Shown piece by piece: positions 37,339 to 46,227 of a stretch of DNA of 64,000 nucleotides. A program made the translations under genes and the position numbers. Positions within the stretch are counted from its first letter, which is position 1; every line of letters starts with the position of its first letter. The notes below the pieces were generated by a model, which was not told the origin of the DNA, did no database searches, and worked only from the letters and a program-made list of their open reading frames with translations. This stretch comes from Neokomagataea anthophila (GTDB taxonomy: Bacteria; Pseudomonadota; Alphaproteobacteria; Acetobacterales; Acetobacteraceae). The DNA is taken from contig NZ_JAGRQH010000008.1 in the NCBI RefSeq assembly GCF_018122595.1, forward strand, positions 1 to 64,000, in the 5' to 3' direction.

Positions 37339-38253
37339 GTGCAGATGCAAAATGATAGACAAGAGATGGCACGTCGGATTCAGCGTGATCTAGGTTATCT
37401 TGCTGCTCTGGACCAAAGTGGTGGTTCTACCCCTTCAGCACTGGCAATGTATGGTGTATCGCCGAGTGCTTATAGCACTGAAGAAGAAATGTTTGCGGCG
37501 ATGCATGCGATGCGTTGTCGTATTATGAAAGCTCCTGCATTTTCAGGAAAGCAAGTTCTTGGTGCTATCTTGTTTGATCGTACGATGGATGCGTTGGTGG
37601 ATGGTATTTCTGTTCCGGAATTTCTGTGGCAGAAACGTCGGATTGTTCCTTTTGTAAAAATTGATCAGGGCTTGCTAGCGGAGGCGCAGGGGGTTCAAAT
37701 GATGCGCCCACTGACCAATCTTGAGACATTATTGGAGCGGGCATCTGCTTTGGGAGTGTATGGTACAAAGGCGCGTTCTGTCATCCACTCGGCGGATAAA
37801 GTCGGTATTGCTGCTGTTGTGGAACAGCAAATGTTTTATGCGGAGCGTGTGCTTGCTGCTGGTTTGACGCCTATTTTAGAGCCAGAGGTCGCGGTTCAGA
37901 GCCATGAAAAAGCAGCAGCGGAACAGATACTACGTGATGTCTTGATGGAAAATATAAAAAAATTACCTGAAAGTAGTAGAATTTTATTAAAGATTACTTT
38001 GCCAGAAGTTCCTAATCATTATGAAAAATTAAATAGTGATCAACGTGTATTGCGTGTTGTGGCATTGTCTGGAGGGTATTCATTGGAAGATGCCTGTAAG
38101 CGTTTGGCGCAGAATGAGGGTATGGTAGCGAGTTTTTCTCGTGCGTTATTGGACCGTTTGCGTATTTCGCAAGATGATGAAGCGTTTAATGCTGTTTTGC
38201 AGAAGGTATCCGATTTGATTTATGAGGCTTCTGTAAAGAAAATTCTGCATTAA
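37339..38253 (+). CDS. fda: Fructose-bisphosphate aldolase, class I
   Basis: The 304-residue enzyme matches bacterial class I aldolases such as the staphylococcal Fda. Key segments are LAALDQSGGSTPSAL, FVKIDQGLLAEAQGVQMMRP, the Schiff-base lysine in ILLKITLPEVPNHYEKL, and LSGGYSLEDACKRL. It cleaves fructose 1,6-bisphosphate and needs no metal. A GTG at 37339 with AGAGGGGG seven bases upstream is preferred to the ATG at 37345. The gene is AT-richer than its neighbours. Confidence 0.92.
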   Translation: MQMQNDRQEMARRIQRDLGYLAALDQSGGSTPSALAMYGVSPSAYSTEEEMFAAMHAMRCRIMKAPAFSGKQVLGAILFDRTMDALVDGISVPEFLWQKRRIVPFVKIDQGLLAEAQGVQMMRPLTNLETLLERASALGVYGTKARSVIHSADKVGIAAVVEQQMFYAERVLAAGLTPILEPEVAVQSHEKAAAEQILRDVLMENIKKLPESSRILLKITLPEVPNHYEKLNSDQRVLRVVALSGGYSLEDACKRLAQNEGMVASFSRALLDRLRISQDDEAFNAVLQKVSDLIYEASVKKILH

Positions 38254-38322
38254 GGAATTTTCTGATCACATGTGCGTTGTTTAACTTAATTGCGATGGTA
38301 ACAAGTTGGCAGGGCTATAACG

Positions 38323-39078
38323 ATGATGTTTTTCGTATGGGTAGTCATTAAAGTCCTTGTTGGACTTATAATGGTCATAGGGTATTTGAATATTACAGGT
38401 AGATCGCAGGTTTCTCAGATGACGCCTATAGATTTATTTGGAAATTTTATTATGGGTGGTGTTGTTGGTGGTATTTTATATAATGATAAAATAGATTTTT
38501 GGAAATACGTATTCTTATTGTTTTTATGTATTATGGTTATGGCTTCGTTGAACTACTTAACGCGGAAGTGGTCTTTGTTGCGAAAGGCGAGTATTGGTCG
38601 TCCTATTCCCATTATCGAGAATGGTCGCTTTGTTGTTCAGTCTTTTGAAGATCATAAAAGTCGACTAGATATTCATGATCTAGCATCGAATTTGCGCATG
38701 CAGGGTATTTTTGGGTTTGACCGTATTCAGTTTGCTCAGATTGAACCGACGGGTAATATTAGCGTCATTCAAGGCGATAAAACGCACCCCACGCGTTTTG
38801 TTGTTTTCCGGGGTAAGCTGCTAAAGGCTGAGTTGGAAGCGGGTGAGTTCGAAGAGGAGTGGGTTCGGCATGAACTTGCGCTCGCGGGTGAAGGTGATCT
38901 GGAGCAGATTTTCTTGGCCGAATGGTGTTATGAGCGCATGGTCATCATTCGGGCTGATGGTCAGATTATCAGGGGGCCATTGCGGCCAGCTCGATCTGTA
39001 AATGCTCAAAATCCACTGCCACTGAGCCGGGTTGAACAAATCGCAGCTCGGTCTTGGGCAGTAGGACGCACGTCTTAA
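38323..39078 (+). CDS. DUF421 membrane protein (YetF-like)
   Basis: A 251-residue protein with three N-terminal membrane helices (about residues 3-85), including LIMVIGYLNITGRSQVSQMTPIDLFGNFIMGG. A soluble C-terminal domain with RPIPIIENGRF is the DUF421 signature. The family is widespread and poorly understood. Some relatives are linked to spore or envelope functions. The gene stands alone with a strong terminator. Confidence 0.85.
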   Translation: MMFFVWVVIKVLVGLIMVIGYLNITGRSQVSQMTPIDLFGNFIMGGVVGGILYNDKIDFWKYVFLLFLCIMVMASLNYLTRKWSLLRKASIGRPIPIIENGRFVVQSFEDHKSRLDIHDLASNLRMQGIFGFDRIQFAQIEPTGNISVIQGDKTHPTRFVVFRGKLLKAELEAGEFEEEWVRHELALAGEGDLEQIFLAEWCYERMVIIRADGQIIRGPLRPARSVNAQNPLPLSRVEQIAARSWAVGRTS

Positions 39079-39090
39079 AGAAAAGGAAGT

Positions 39091-39129
39091 GTGCTGCTTT
39101 CTGTTTTAGAAAGCAGCACTGTATTTTTT
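39091..39129 (+). terminator. Terminator after the DUF421 gene
   Basis: GTGCTGCTTTCT (39091-39102) and AGAAAGCAGCAC (39108-39119) form a perfect 12-base stem with a GTTTT loop and six Ts at 39124-39129. It also faces the convergent porin gene. Confidence 0.9.
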
Positions 39130-40375
39130 AGAAACCAATGGTGGCGTCACCGCCGAAAGTGAACATGCCGATATTGCGGTTGTTATTAAACGGGCTTGTT
39201 CCGTTGAGGGAGCGGTCAAAACGGATTTCTGGGCGAAGAGCAAAGACACGAATACCGTGCCCAATGTTGGGGCTATAGGTAGCACCAAGGGTGAGGCCGC
39301 CATATGTGGTGGGCGGGGCAGTTTCTGCGGGAGCATTACCCCCGAGGAAGGCATTCATATAAGCTTGGTTGGTAAGGAAGCTGACGACGGAGAGGCCCGA
39401 GTTGTCACGAAAAATTTCGCCTCGGTAATTCAAGGTCCAGTGCGGGGTTACTTTATAGCTGGCATAGGTTACGAAGCTGTAGTTTTCAGCCCGTAGACCG
39501 ACATCATGAAAAAAATTAAATTCTCCGGTGAGGGAAAGTTTGTCGTTTACTGTATAATAAGCGGCAATATCGTTCCAGTAACGCTGTGCTGTATTTGCTC
39601 GTCGTCCGATGCTGGCAACGGCATCTTCTGGGCCAATGCGTGATAATTCGACGATATTTAGTTTTCCACCTACGAGACCATTGAGGTTGAAGCCAAAATA
39701 TCCGGCAGCAGCATTGTTGTTATCATTTTTGCCGAAGGTCGTTTGATTGCCTGTATCGACCCCGAAGTTAAAGTCAAAGTGCGGATTGACGTGCAAGTGA
39801 AACATCGCGCCGAGATGTTCGAAGGGGACCGAATATTGTGCGGTATAAGCAAAGGTGTAGAAAGGGCGCGCAGTTGGTTCAATGACTTCTACGCCCATTG
39901 GGGCCTCAAGGATGCCTGCTTGAATGTCTAAGCCGCCTGAGGTCAGTACATTTAAATGTGCATCTGCGTGGGCTTGGATAGGAAGAATTTGGTAACGGTT
40001 TGATGTGACTTTGTCGGAGACGCCCAATAGGTGGTAGTAACGGGCATCCGAACCGTAGAGTGCTTGTAGGGTAAAGCCAAATTGATTTTCAGCTTTGGTA
40101 GAGTCTACGGCTTTAGATAAGGTAAGATACAGTTGGTTCAACTGCACTTGGTTAGCGTGGTCAGATAAAAAATTCCCAAAATTGATACCGTTATCAGGGC
40201 GTGCGGGGTTGGCCATGATGCCGCCTTCTGCTTCCCCTTGTACTGTGATCCCTTGGAGCCATGTGTTGGAGCTGTCTTTGAAAAGGGCAATTTGTGCTTT
40301 GGCGGGGGATGTAGACAGGATTGCTGCGATACCGGTTAGGGCCGTTAGGGAGAGAAGGCGGGTATATGAGGGCAT
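39128..40375 (-). CDS. Outer-membrane beta-barrel porin (BBP2/OmpL-like)
   Basis: The product is 415 residues from the ATG at 40375; a TTG at 40390 is the alternative start. It begins with a signal peptide ending in SPAKAQ, then a beta-rich sequence of alternating hydrophobic strands with many aromatic residues. It ends in an aromatic residue (DATIGF), as barrel proteins do. Segments such as ILEAPMGVEVIEPTARPFY match putative beta-barrel porin-2 proteins. The substrate is unknown. It runs toward DUF421 and shares its terminator. Confidence 0.8.
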   Translation of the reverse strand: MPSYTRLLSLTALTGIAAILSTSPAKAQIALFKDSSNTWLQGITVQGEAEGGIMANPARPDNGINFGNFLSDHANQVQLNQLYLTLSKAVDSTKAENQFGFTLQALYGSDARYYHLLGVSDKVTSNRYQILPIQAHADAHLNVLTSGGLDIQAGILEAPMGVEVIEPTARPFYTFAYTAQYSVPFEHLGAMFHLHVNPHFDFNFGVDTGNQTTFGKNDNNNAAAGYFGFNLNGLVGGKLNIVELSRIGPEDAVASIGRRANTAQRYWNDIAAYYTVNDKLSLTGEFNFFHDVGLRAENYSFVTYASYKVTPHWTLNYRGEIFRDNSGLSVVSFLTNQAYMNAFLGGNAPAETAPPTTYGGLTLGATYSPNIGHGIRVFALRPEIRFDRSLNGTSPFNNNRNIGMFTFGGDATIGF

Positions 40376-40548
40376 GAAAATGTCTCGCAATGCCTGAAAA
40401 TAGCAGGGGAGAATGGTAAATGGAATTAACCTGAACCATTCTTATCTTTGGTTAGGTTAATAAATTTCATTTCAATTGTAAGGGGAAATTTTTACCAATG
40501 TTTCAACATTGGAAGGTTATGTGTTCAAAACGACACATGCCCTAGGGT

Positions 40549-40576
40549 GTTCCATCCGGATGGTGCCGGATGGAAC
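40549..40576 (-). terminator. Hairpin downstream of amtB
   Basis: GTTCCATCCGG (40549-40559) and CCGGATGGAAC (40566-40576) form a perfect 11-base stem with a six-base loop, 12 bases past the amtB stop. No T tract follows. Confidence 0.65.
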
Positions 40577-40587
40577 GAGTGTATTAT

Positions 40588-41922
40588 TTAGCCAATACGC
40601 TCGCCATGGAGCGAGATATCGAGGCCTTCGATTTCTTCTTGTTGAGAAACGCGCAGCCCCATAACGAGGTCAATAACTTTCAGGAGAATAAAGGTGACGA
40701 TGCTGCACCAGATGATGGTCACACCGACGGCTTCTGCCTGAATGATGAATTGGTGCCATGAGCCGACAACACCTGATGGGTTGGCATCTGTTGCGGAGAG
40801 TGGGCCATAAGCGAGAAGACCGGTTAACAGAGCGCCAACGATACCGCCTACGCCATGTACGCCGAAAGCATCAAGGCTGTCATCATAGCCTAAAGCATGC
40901 TTCAGAGCTGTTGCAGAGAAGTAGCATACAACACCCGTAACGAGGCCGATGATGAGGGCATTGCCCGGCAGCACAAAGCCAGCAGCGGGTGTGATGGCAA
41001 CGAGGCCTGCGACGGCACCGGAGATAATGCCAAGAACCGTTGGCTTACCTGTTTTGATCCATTCGACCAGAAGCCACGCGATGCCGGCGCCTGCTGTAGC
41101 GATTTGCGTTGTTGCCATGGCCATACCTGCACGGCCATTAGCGCCAACGGCAGAGCCGGCGTTAAAGCCAAACCAGCCAACCCAGAGAAGGGAAGCACCA
41201 ATGACTGCGTAGGTCAGGTTGTGGGGTGTGAGGTCGTCTTTACCAAAGCCATGACGCTTGCCCAGTACAAGCGCGGTCACAAGGCCTGCGACACCCGCGT
41301 TGATGTGGACAACGGTGCCGCCCGCGAAGTCAACGGCGCCTAGGCCAGAGAGCCAGCCGAGCGGGCTCCAAACCCAGTGTGCAATCGGGGTGTAGACCAG
41401 CAAAGACCACAGGACGGTGAAGACGAACAGGGAAGAGAACTTCATACGTTCTGCGAAGCTGCCGGCAATCAGTGCTGGGGTAATGATGGCAAACGTCATC
41501 TGGAACATCATGTAGACGCTCTCAGGAATGGTCATGACGGTTGGGTTTGCACTGCCTGCGCCGAGTGTGAAGCCGATATCGGAGCCTTTGCTGATATTGG
41601 CACCGATTCCGTTCAGCATGAAGCGGGAGAAGTCACCAATGTAAGGTGTGCCCGTCCCAAAGGTGAGGCTATACCCAGCAATCATCCAAACGACGGTTAC
41701 GGCACAGCAAATGGCAAAGGACTGCATGACCGTGGCAAGGATGTTCTTTTTACGCACCATGCCCGCGTAGAACAGTGCTAGACCGGGGATTGTCATGAGA
41801 AGAACAAGGGCTGTGCTGGTCAGCATCCATGCTGTGTCGCCCGTATCAATGGCGGGTGGAGCTGCCATGGCAACGCCGGGGGCGAAAGCTGCTAAACAGA
41901 GGGCTAATTTTTTAAGGTTCAC
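40588..41922 (-). CDS. amtB: Ammonium transporter
   Basis: The 444-residue membrane protein has a cleavable signal-like N-terminus (ALCLAAFAPGVAMAA) and eleven helices. The pore histidine pair is in FAGGTVVHINAG and FGVHGVGGIVGALL, and the entry region is DTAWMLTSTALVLLMTIPGLALFYAGM. It conducts ammonia or ammonium across the inner membrane. The start is GTG at 41922 with GGGGAG eight bases upstream. A glnK partner, common next to amtB, is not adjacent. Confidence 0.95.
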   Translation of the reverse strand: MNLKKLALCLAAFAPGVAMAAPPAIDTGDTAWMLTSTALVLLMTIPGLALFYAGMVRKKNILATVMQSFAICCAVTVVWMIAGYSLTFGTGTPYIGDFSRFMLNGIGANISKGSDIGFTLGAGSANPTVMTIPESVYMMFQMTFAIITPALIAGSFAERMKFSSLFVFTVLWSLLVYTPIAHWVWSPLGWLSGLGAVDFAGGTVVHINAGVAGLVTALVLGKRHGFGKDDLTPHNLTYAVIGASLLWVGWFGFNAGSAVGANGRAGMAMATTQIATAGAGIAWLLVEWIKTGKPTVLGIISGAVAGLVAITPAAGFVLPGNALIIGLVTGVVCYFSATALKHALGYDDSLDAFGVHGVGGIVGALLTGLLAYGPLSATDANPSGVVGSWHQFIIQAEAVGVTIIWCSIVTFILLKVIDLVMGLRVSQQEEIEGLDISLHGERIG

Positions 41923-42080
41923 ACTATAATCTCCCCAGTGAGGTCGTATCGTGATGTTGGTCTAAAATGTAAAAACAAGAAAACCTTTCCCGTAGATGCG
42001 GCAGGTTTTTCATTTCTATAGCATATTGAATAAAAGATTTGTGTGTCTACGGTAGAAGTTTCTCGAAAATCATTCTGAGA

Positions 42081-42212
42081 GTGGATTTTGAGCAATATTC
42101 TTTATCGAGCTATGATTTGTCTCAATCTGCGGCGCTGAAGGAATTGACCAAAGGCTCTATTCACGCCCAAGGTGTTGCTCTTTTGCACGGTCAGGCTGAG
42201 GTTCGAGGGTGA
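42081..42212 (+). CDS. Small ORF coupled to cobC (43 codons, uncertain)
   Basis: A frame from GTG 42081 (or TTG 42039) reads MDFEQYSLSSYDLSQSAALK, then ends at a TGA that overlaps the cobC GTG start by four bases (GTGA). The polar, Ser- and Gln-rich sequence is not recognised. The overlap suggests translational coupling, perhaps a leader peptide. Support is limited to frame and overlap, since the ribosome site is poor. Confidence 0.3.
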   Translation: MDFEQYSLSSYDLSQSAALKELTKGSIHAQGVALLHGQAEVRG

Positions 42213-42760
42213 ATATCCGTTTTCCAGTTGTGTTATGCCGCCATGCTGCCGTGATGGGGGTATCTGGTCGTTGTTACGGCCAGAGTGATGTTTGTTTGGC
42301 AGAGGGGTGGGAACAGTTTGGGGATGGCTTATCTGTTCTCGTGAAAGGTTCTGGTGCGGAAGTTATTCATTCCTCCCCTTTACAGCGCTGTCGTTTGTTA
42401 GCCGAGTATGTAGCGCATAAAACGGGTTTGCCTCTGGAGGACGATCATCGCCTGCGTGAGTTGAACTTTGGGGCGTGGGAAGGGACGAAATGGGACGATG
42501 TTTCACGAATTCAGCTTGACCAATGGGCCACAAACCCACTGGGCTTTGCGCCGCCTGGTGGTGAAAGTGGTCAGGAGTTGATTGAGCGCGTACAGGCATA
42601 TTGGCAGGATGTTCAGCATTCTGCCCAAGGGGTGTGTATTATAACGCATGGGGGACCATTGCGAGTTTTAACGGCCTTAACCCGTGGGGAAATGCCTAAT
42701 CTTATTGTGCCGTCAATGCCGCAGGGTAGTGTACGTGTGGTGCGTGCGTCTCAAAATTAG
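42209..42760 (+). CDS. cobC: Histidine phosphatase, probable alpha-ribazole phosphatase
   Basis: This 183-residue protein carries the phosphohistidine motif CRHAAVMGVSGRCYGQSD. It fits CobC, where RHG is followed by a G-x-CYG-x-D segment. Later blocks are SSPLQRCRLLAEYVA, LRELNFGAWEGTKWDD and ITHGGPLRVL. In cobalamin synthesis CobC removes phosphate from alpha-ribazole phosphate or adenosylcobalamin 5'-phosphate. Proximity to bluB, cobV and cobT supports that role. The GTG start lies in an overlap with an upstream small frame. Its end overlaps that of bluB by four bases, tail to tail. Confidence 0.8.
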   Translation: MNIRFPVVLCRHAAVMGVSGRCYGQSDVCLAEGWEQFGDGLSVLVKGSGAEVIHSSPLQRCRLLAEYVAHKTGLPLEDDHRLRELNFGAWEGTKWDDVSRIQLDQWATNPLGFAPPGGESGQELIERVQAYWQDVQHSAQGVCIITHGGPLRVLTALTRGEMPNLIVPSMPQGSVRVVRASQN

Positions 42761-43395
42761 CGCTGAATCCATTGTGTGCGTTCAGGGTTGCGTTTTTCCC
42801 ATCCGGCCCGCTCAAGCTCTGGCGTTGCGTGTTTCTCTTCGGGGTAGCCAACGCACAAATAAGCGATGAAACGCCAGTTTTCAGGTATAGATAATGTCTG
42901 GCTGACGGTTTCTGGGGTTAGGATTGATACCCAGCCGACGCCAATACCACGGGCAGTTGCGGCAAGCCAAAGGTTATGGATGGCCATCACGGTGGACCAT
43001 GTTGTGGTTTCAGGCATGGTGCTGCGCCCAAGACCTTTGCCTTGCTCAGGGTCTTCCACATTAAAAACGGCGATATGGTGCGGGGCATCATCGAGGCCTG
43101 AAAGTTTCAAAGAGGCGTAAATGCGTGCTGGATCATCTTCATAGCGCTCCAAGGCATCTGCATTGCATTGTTTGAAGTCGTTTCGGATGATTGCGCGGCG
43201 CTCAGGGCTGTCTATGCGTAGGAAGCGCCAAGGTTCGCTGAGGCCAACAGACGGTGCGCGGGTGGTGGCGGTGAGAAGGTCATCCAGATCTTTTTCTGGG
43301 ATAGGATCACGACGAAAGCGCCTGACATCGCGGCGCCAGATGAAGAGGTCGTCGAGTTGCTTGTAGAAGGTTTCATCGAAAACCGGCTGTGGCAT
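42757..43395 (-). CDS. bluB: 5,6-dimethylbenzimidazole synthase
   Basis: A 212-residue flavoprotein of the nitroreductase fold. The N-terminal FIWRRDVRRFRRDPIPE and ATTRAPSVGLSEPWRFLRI match BluB, which breaks down reduced FMN with oxygen to make the lower ligand of cobalamin. The central segment with TTTWSTVMAIHNLWLAATARGIGVGWVS is also BluB-like. It heads a minus-strand group with cobV and cobT just upstream. Oxygen dependence fits an aerobic organism. Confidence 0.93.
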   Translation of the reverse strand: MPQPVFDETFYKQLDDLFIWRRDVRRFRRDPIPEKDLDDLLTATTRAPSVGLSEPWRFLRIDSPERRAIIRNDFKQCNADALERYEDDPARIYASLKLSGLDDAPHHIAVFNVEDPEQGKGLGRSTMPETTTWSTVMAIHNLWLAATARGIGVGWVSILTPETVSQTLSIPENWRFIAYLCVGYPEEKHATPELERAGWEKRNPERTQWIQR

Positions 43396-43405
43396 GGGTG
43401 AAACC

Positions 43406-44176
43406 TTATGTCAGAAGCAGGGCGAAAAGGGTGAGAGTGGCGGCTTCTACGCAGCATACGGTTGCGCCGAGGATATCCCCGGTAAAGCCATTGAGGTGCC
43501 TGAGAGTTTGGTAGCGCATCAATACGACGAGGCCTAGTGTCAGGGCGCAGGCTAGGAAGGCAATAGTATGGGGTAAGAGCAGAAGGGCAAGACAGAAGGC
43601 GCAAAATAGGCTGCTCAGCATACGGTCTTTTGAAAGCCCGGTGAGCTGTTTGGCGAGGCCGTCTGGGCGTGCTGCAGGGCAAAAAGTGACCAATATTGGC
43701 ATGCCTGCGCGCGCTAAGGTGGCACTAATGGCCAGTGCGGGAAAGATGGCGCGGTCTGGGAGGGTGGCTAGGGCGGTAACGCGTATGGCGATATACAGTA
43801 GAAGCGCTAGAGCACCGAAGCTGCCGATGCGGCTATCTCGCATAATGGTGAGTTTTGTTGCGGTATCTTTGCCGCTACCTAAGCCATCCATCGTATCGGC
43901 TAAACCATCTTCGTGGAGGCCGCCTGTCAGGAATATCTGGCACAATACGACCCATGGCGCAGCGAGGAGAGAAGAGGCGCCGCAGAGTTTGAGTAGTAAA
44001 AACAGTCCAGCACTTAAAGCGCCGATAACAGCGCCATAAAGCGGCCAGCACCATGTAGAGCGGGCGAGGTCCCAAGGTGTTTGCTTATTGGCGAAACGGC
44101 CAACGGGAAAACGGGTTAGAACGCTACCGGCGCAGATTAGGTCATCATAATAGCGACGGAGATGCTGAATAATCAC
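43406..44176 (-). CDS. cobV: Adenosylcobinamide-GDP ribazoletransferase (cobalamin synthase)
   Basis: An integral membrane protein of 256 residues from a GTG one base after the cobT stop. An upstream in-frame ATG at 44245 would overlap cobT by 68 bases. The active site motif GGLHEDGLADTMDGLGSG is diagnostic. Several hydrophobic helices follow. It joins the lower-ligand nucleotide to adenosylcobinamide-GDP. The gene is also called cobS. It lies between cobT and bluB. Confidence 0.9.
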   Translation of the reverse strand: MIIQHLRRYYDDLICAGSVLTRFPVGRFANKQTPWDLARSTWCWPLYGAVIGALSAGLFLLLKLCGASSLLAAPWVVLCQIFLTGGLHEDGLADTMDGLGSGKDTATKLTIMRDSRIGSFGALALLLYIAIRVTALATLPDRAIFPALAISATLARAGMPILVTFCPAARPDGLAKQLTGLSKDRMLSSLFCAFCLALLLLPHTIAFLACALTLGLVVLMRYQTLRHLNGFTGDILGATVCCVEAATLTLFALLLT

Positions 44177-44177
44177 A

Positions 44178-45233
44178 CTACTCACGGTTGGAAATGGAAG
44201 CTTCGGTGAAGGTGGCCATATTGTGGTGACAGGTGAGAGCGGCACGTAAGAGTGGAAGCACTAAAGCGGCGCCGGAGCCTTCGCCTAAGCGTAAGCCGAG
44301 ATCAAGCAGGGGAGTAAGGCACATATGTTGTGCGAGGGCGCGGTGCCCGGCTTCTGCAGAGCAATGTGCGAGACGCGTATGCGCAAGAAGCTCTGGGTTG
44401 ATGGCAAAGAGTGGCAGTACAGCCGCTGTTACGACAAATCCGTCGAGTAATGTTGGAATGCGGTGGTGGCGTGCGGCCAATGTTGCGCCCATTATGGCGG
44501 CAAGTTCATGTCCGCCAAGACAGCGAGCGATATCTAAGGGGTTTTGAGCGTGGGTTCGGTGTAATGTGCAGGCGTGGGCGATAATGGTGGCTTTATGCGC
44601 TACTCCAGCATCGTTAAGGCCTGTGCCGCGTCCCGTCCAGTAAGAGGCATCATGGCCTAACAAGGCAGTGGCCAAGGCAGCTGCGGCAGATGTATTGCCA
44701 ATGCCCATTTCACCGGGACAGAAGATGCGTGCGTCATGTGGGACCGAGCGATATCCGGCTTTGACGGCGTTCAGGAAACGCTCTTCACTCATGGCGGGTG
44801 CGATGGAGAAATCGTCCGTTGGGGTGAGGTCAAAGAGAGGAAGGACAGAAAGATGGGCGTTTGCGTGGCGGCTTAATTGGTTAATTGCGGCGCCACCACG
44901 TTCAAAATTAGCCACCATTTGTGCGGTGACGCTGGATGGATATGGGGAAACGTTTTGTGCGGTAACGCCGTGGTTTCCTGCAAAAATGGTGACGTATGCG
45001 GGGTCAAGTTGGGGTTTTGCCGTGCCTTGCCATGTACCCAACCAGAGGGTGATGTCTTCTAAACGCCCTAAACTGCCAGGTGGCTTGGTCAGCGTGTGCT
45101 CGCGTTCAGTAATGACGGTTGCCGATTCAGTGCAAGGCGGCGGCAAAAATGCGCAGGCGGCTTGCAGACCTTCCATAGAAGAAAAGTCAGGCGTGAAGAG
45201 AGCGTTTTTGGGGGTAGAAGATGCGGATGGCAT
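44178..45233 (-). CDS. cobT: Nicotinate-nucleotide-dimethylbenzimidazole phosphoribosyltransferase
   Basis: The product is 351 residues from the ATG at 45233. An in-frame extension to 45383 gives low-complexity residues and is rejected. Family blocks are KPPGSLGRLEDI, FAGNHGVTAQNVSPYPSSVT, CPGEMGIGNTSAAAALATALLG and the catalytic glutamate in LRLGEGSGAALVL. It makes alpha-ribazole phosphate from nicotinate mononucleotide and dimethylbenzimidazole. It is divergent from cobU. Confidence 0.93.
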   Translation of the reverse strand: MPSASSTPKNALFTPDFSSMEGLQAACAFLPPPCTESATVITEREHTLTKPPGSLGRLEDITLWLGTWQGTAKPQLDPAYVTIFAGNHGVTAQNVSPYPSSVTAQMVANFERGGAAINQLSRHANAHLSVLPLFDLTPTDDFSIAPAMSEERFLNAVKAGYRSVPHDARIFCPGEMGIGNTSAAAALATALLGHDASYWTGRGTGLNDAGVAHKATIIAHACTLHRTHAQNPLDIARCLGGHELAAIMGATLAARHHRIPTLLDGFVVTAAVLPLFAINPELLAHTRLAHCSAEAGHRALAQHMCLTPLLDLGLRLGEGSGAALVLPLLRAALTCHHNMATFTEASISNRE

Positions 45234-45286
45234 GGAGGTTGTTTTGTGCTGATATGGGGTAAGATGCAAGAGCTTTGGGTGTTGTG

Positions 45287-45814
45287 ATGGCGCAAGGAAT
45301 GTCGGGTGTGACTTTGGTGCTCGGAGGTGTGCGTTCTGGCAAAAGTCGTTTTGCTGAGGGGGAGATTGCGCGTTGTACGGCACCTTGGGTGTATGTGGCG
45401 ACGGGCCAGGCCTTTGATCAGGAAATGCGTGAGCGTATTACGGAGCATCAATCGCGGCGGGATAGTCGGTGGCATACGGTGGAAGTACCATTTGATGTGG
45501 CGCAAGCATTGGATGAGGCTGGAGAGCAGCCGGTTTTGTTGGATTGTTTGACGCTGTGGCTGACGAATATACTGCTGGAAGATCGTTGTGTTGATGAGTT
45601 TGTATCTATCTTGTTAGCCGCATTGCGGCGGCGTGTTGGGCCAACGGTTTTGGTGGGGAATGAGGTTGGACTTGGTGTCGTGCCGGAAAGTGCCTTAGGG
45701 CGGCGTTTCCGGGACGAGGCGGGCATGCTGCACCAGCGTATTGCGGCTGAGGCGGGACGTGTTGTGTTTGTTGCCGCTGGGCTGCCGCTTGTGTTGAAGG
45801 GGAAAGCACTTTGA
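45287..45814 (+). CDS. cobU: Adenosylcobinamide kinase / guanylyltransferase
   Basis: A 175-residue bifunctional enzyme (also cobP). The P-loop is GGVRSGKSRFAEG, followed by WVYVATGQAFDQEMRERITEH, which has the histidine that takes GMP, and LVGNEVGLGVVPESALGRRFRDEAG. It phosphorylates adenosylcobinamide and attaches GDP. ATGs at 45287 and 45299 are both possible starts. Divergent cobT begins 53 bases away. Confidence 0.9.
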   Translation: MAQGMSGVTLVLGGVRSGKSRFAEGEIARCTAPWVYVATGQAFDQEMRERITEHQSRRDSRWHTVEVPFDVAQALDEAGEQPVLLDCLTLWLTNILLEDRCVDEFVSILLAALRRRVGPTVLVGNEVGLGVVPESALGRRFRDEAGMLHQRIAAEAGRVVFVAAGLPLVLKGKAL

Positions 45815-45844
45815 CAGTGCTGGAGCGCCACCTTACATGAAGGG

Positions 45845-46069
45845 TAGTGGTTCCCTGATGAAGGGATGAAAAGGGAAGTCGGTGCGGCGCTTTACGCTTA
45901 GTCCGACACTGCCCCCGCAACTGTGAACGGTTTGTGTTTCATTGAGCTTTGAGCGTGTGAGGTCAAAGCAGCCACTGGGGTGATACTCTTTTTGTGAGAG
46001 GTAGCTCTGGGAAGGTGGATGAAATGAAGCAGCTTTCGGGCTGCTGTGCCGTAAGTCAGGAGACCTGCC
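45845..46069 (+). ncRNA. Cobalamin (adenosylcobalamin) riboswitch
   Basis: Class I features are present in order. GGGAAGTCGGTG (about 45873-45884) comes first, then TCCGACACTGCCCCCGCAACTGTGAACGG. The B12 box core GCCACTG is at 45971-45977. A GGGAAGGTGG segment and a closing TAAGTCAGGAGACCTGCC (46052-46069) follow. It stands between cobU and the DUF1636-cobW-cobN operon and would shut it down when cobalamin is plentiful. Boundaries are approximate. Confidence 0.93.
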
Positions 46070-46136
46070 ATGAGAGCGAGCATTGCTGGCTCTGAGAGTT
46101 GAGAGTCGTAAACTGGCGGGGTGCCCGGTGGACGAA

Positions 46137-46171
46137 GATGTGCGGTTGCGCGCATCCTCCCCAATATGGGG
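46137..46171 (+). promoter_or_regulatory. Possible riboswitch expression platform
   Basis: After the aptamer come a GATGTGCG/CGCGCATC stem (46137-46144 with 46149-46156) and a short CCCC-AATAT-GGGG stem (46159-46171), ending near CTCTTT. The CCTCCCC strand could pair with the GAGGACAGG ahead of the DUF1636 start and block translation. The mechanism is inferred. Confidence 0.35.
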
Positions 46172-46227
46172 CTCTTTATGTGCGCCCTGTCTGGTTTCGT
46201 GATGAAGCCGTATGAGGACAGGATTGT

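Noticed and set aside
45234-45383. N-terminal 50-residue extension of cobT
   Set aside because: Low-complexity, Pro/His-rich, and it overlaps divergent cobU. The family starts near the ATG at 45233.
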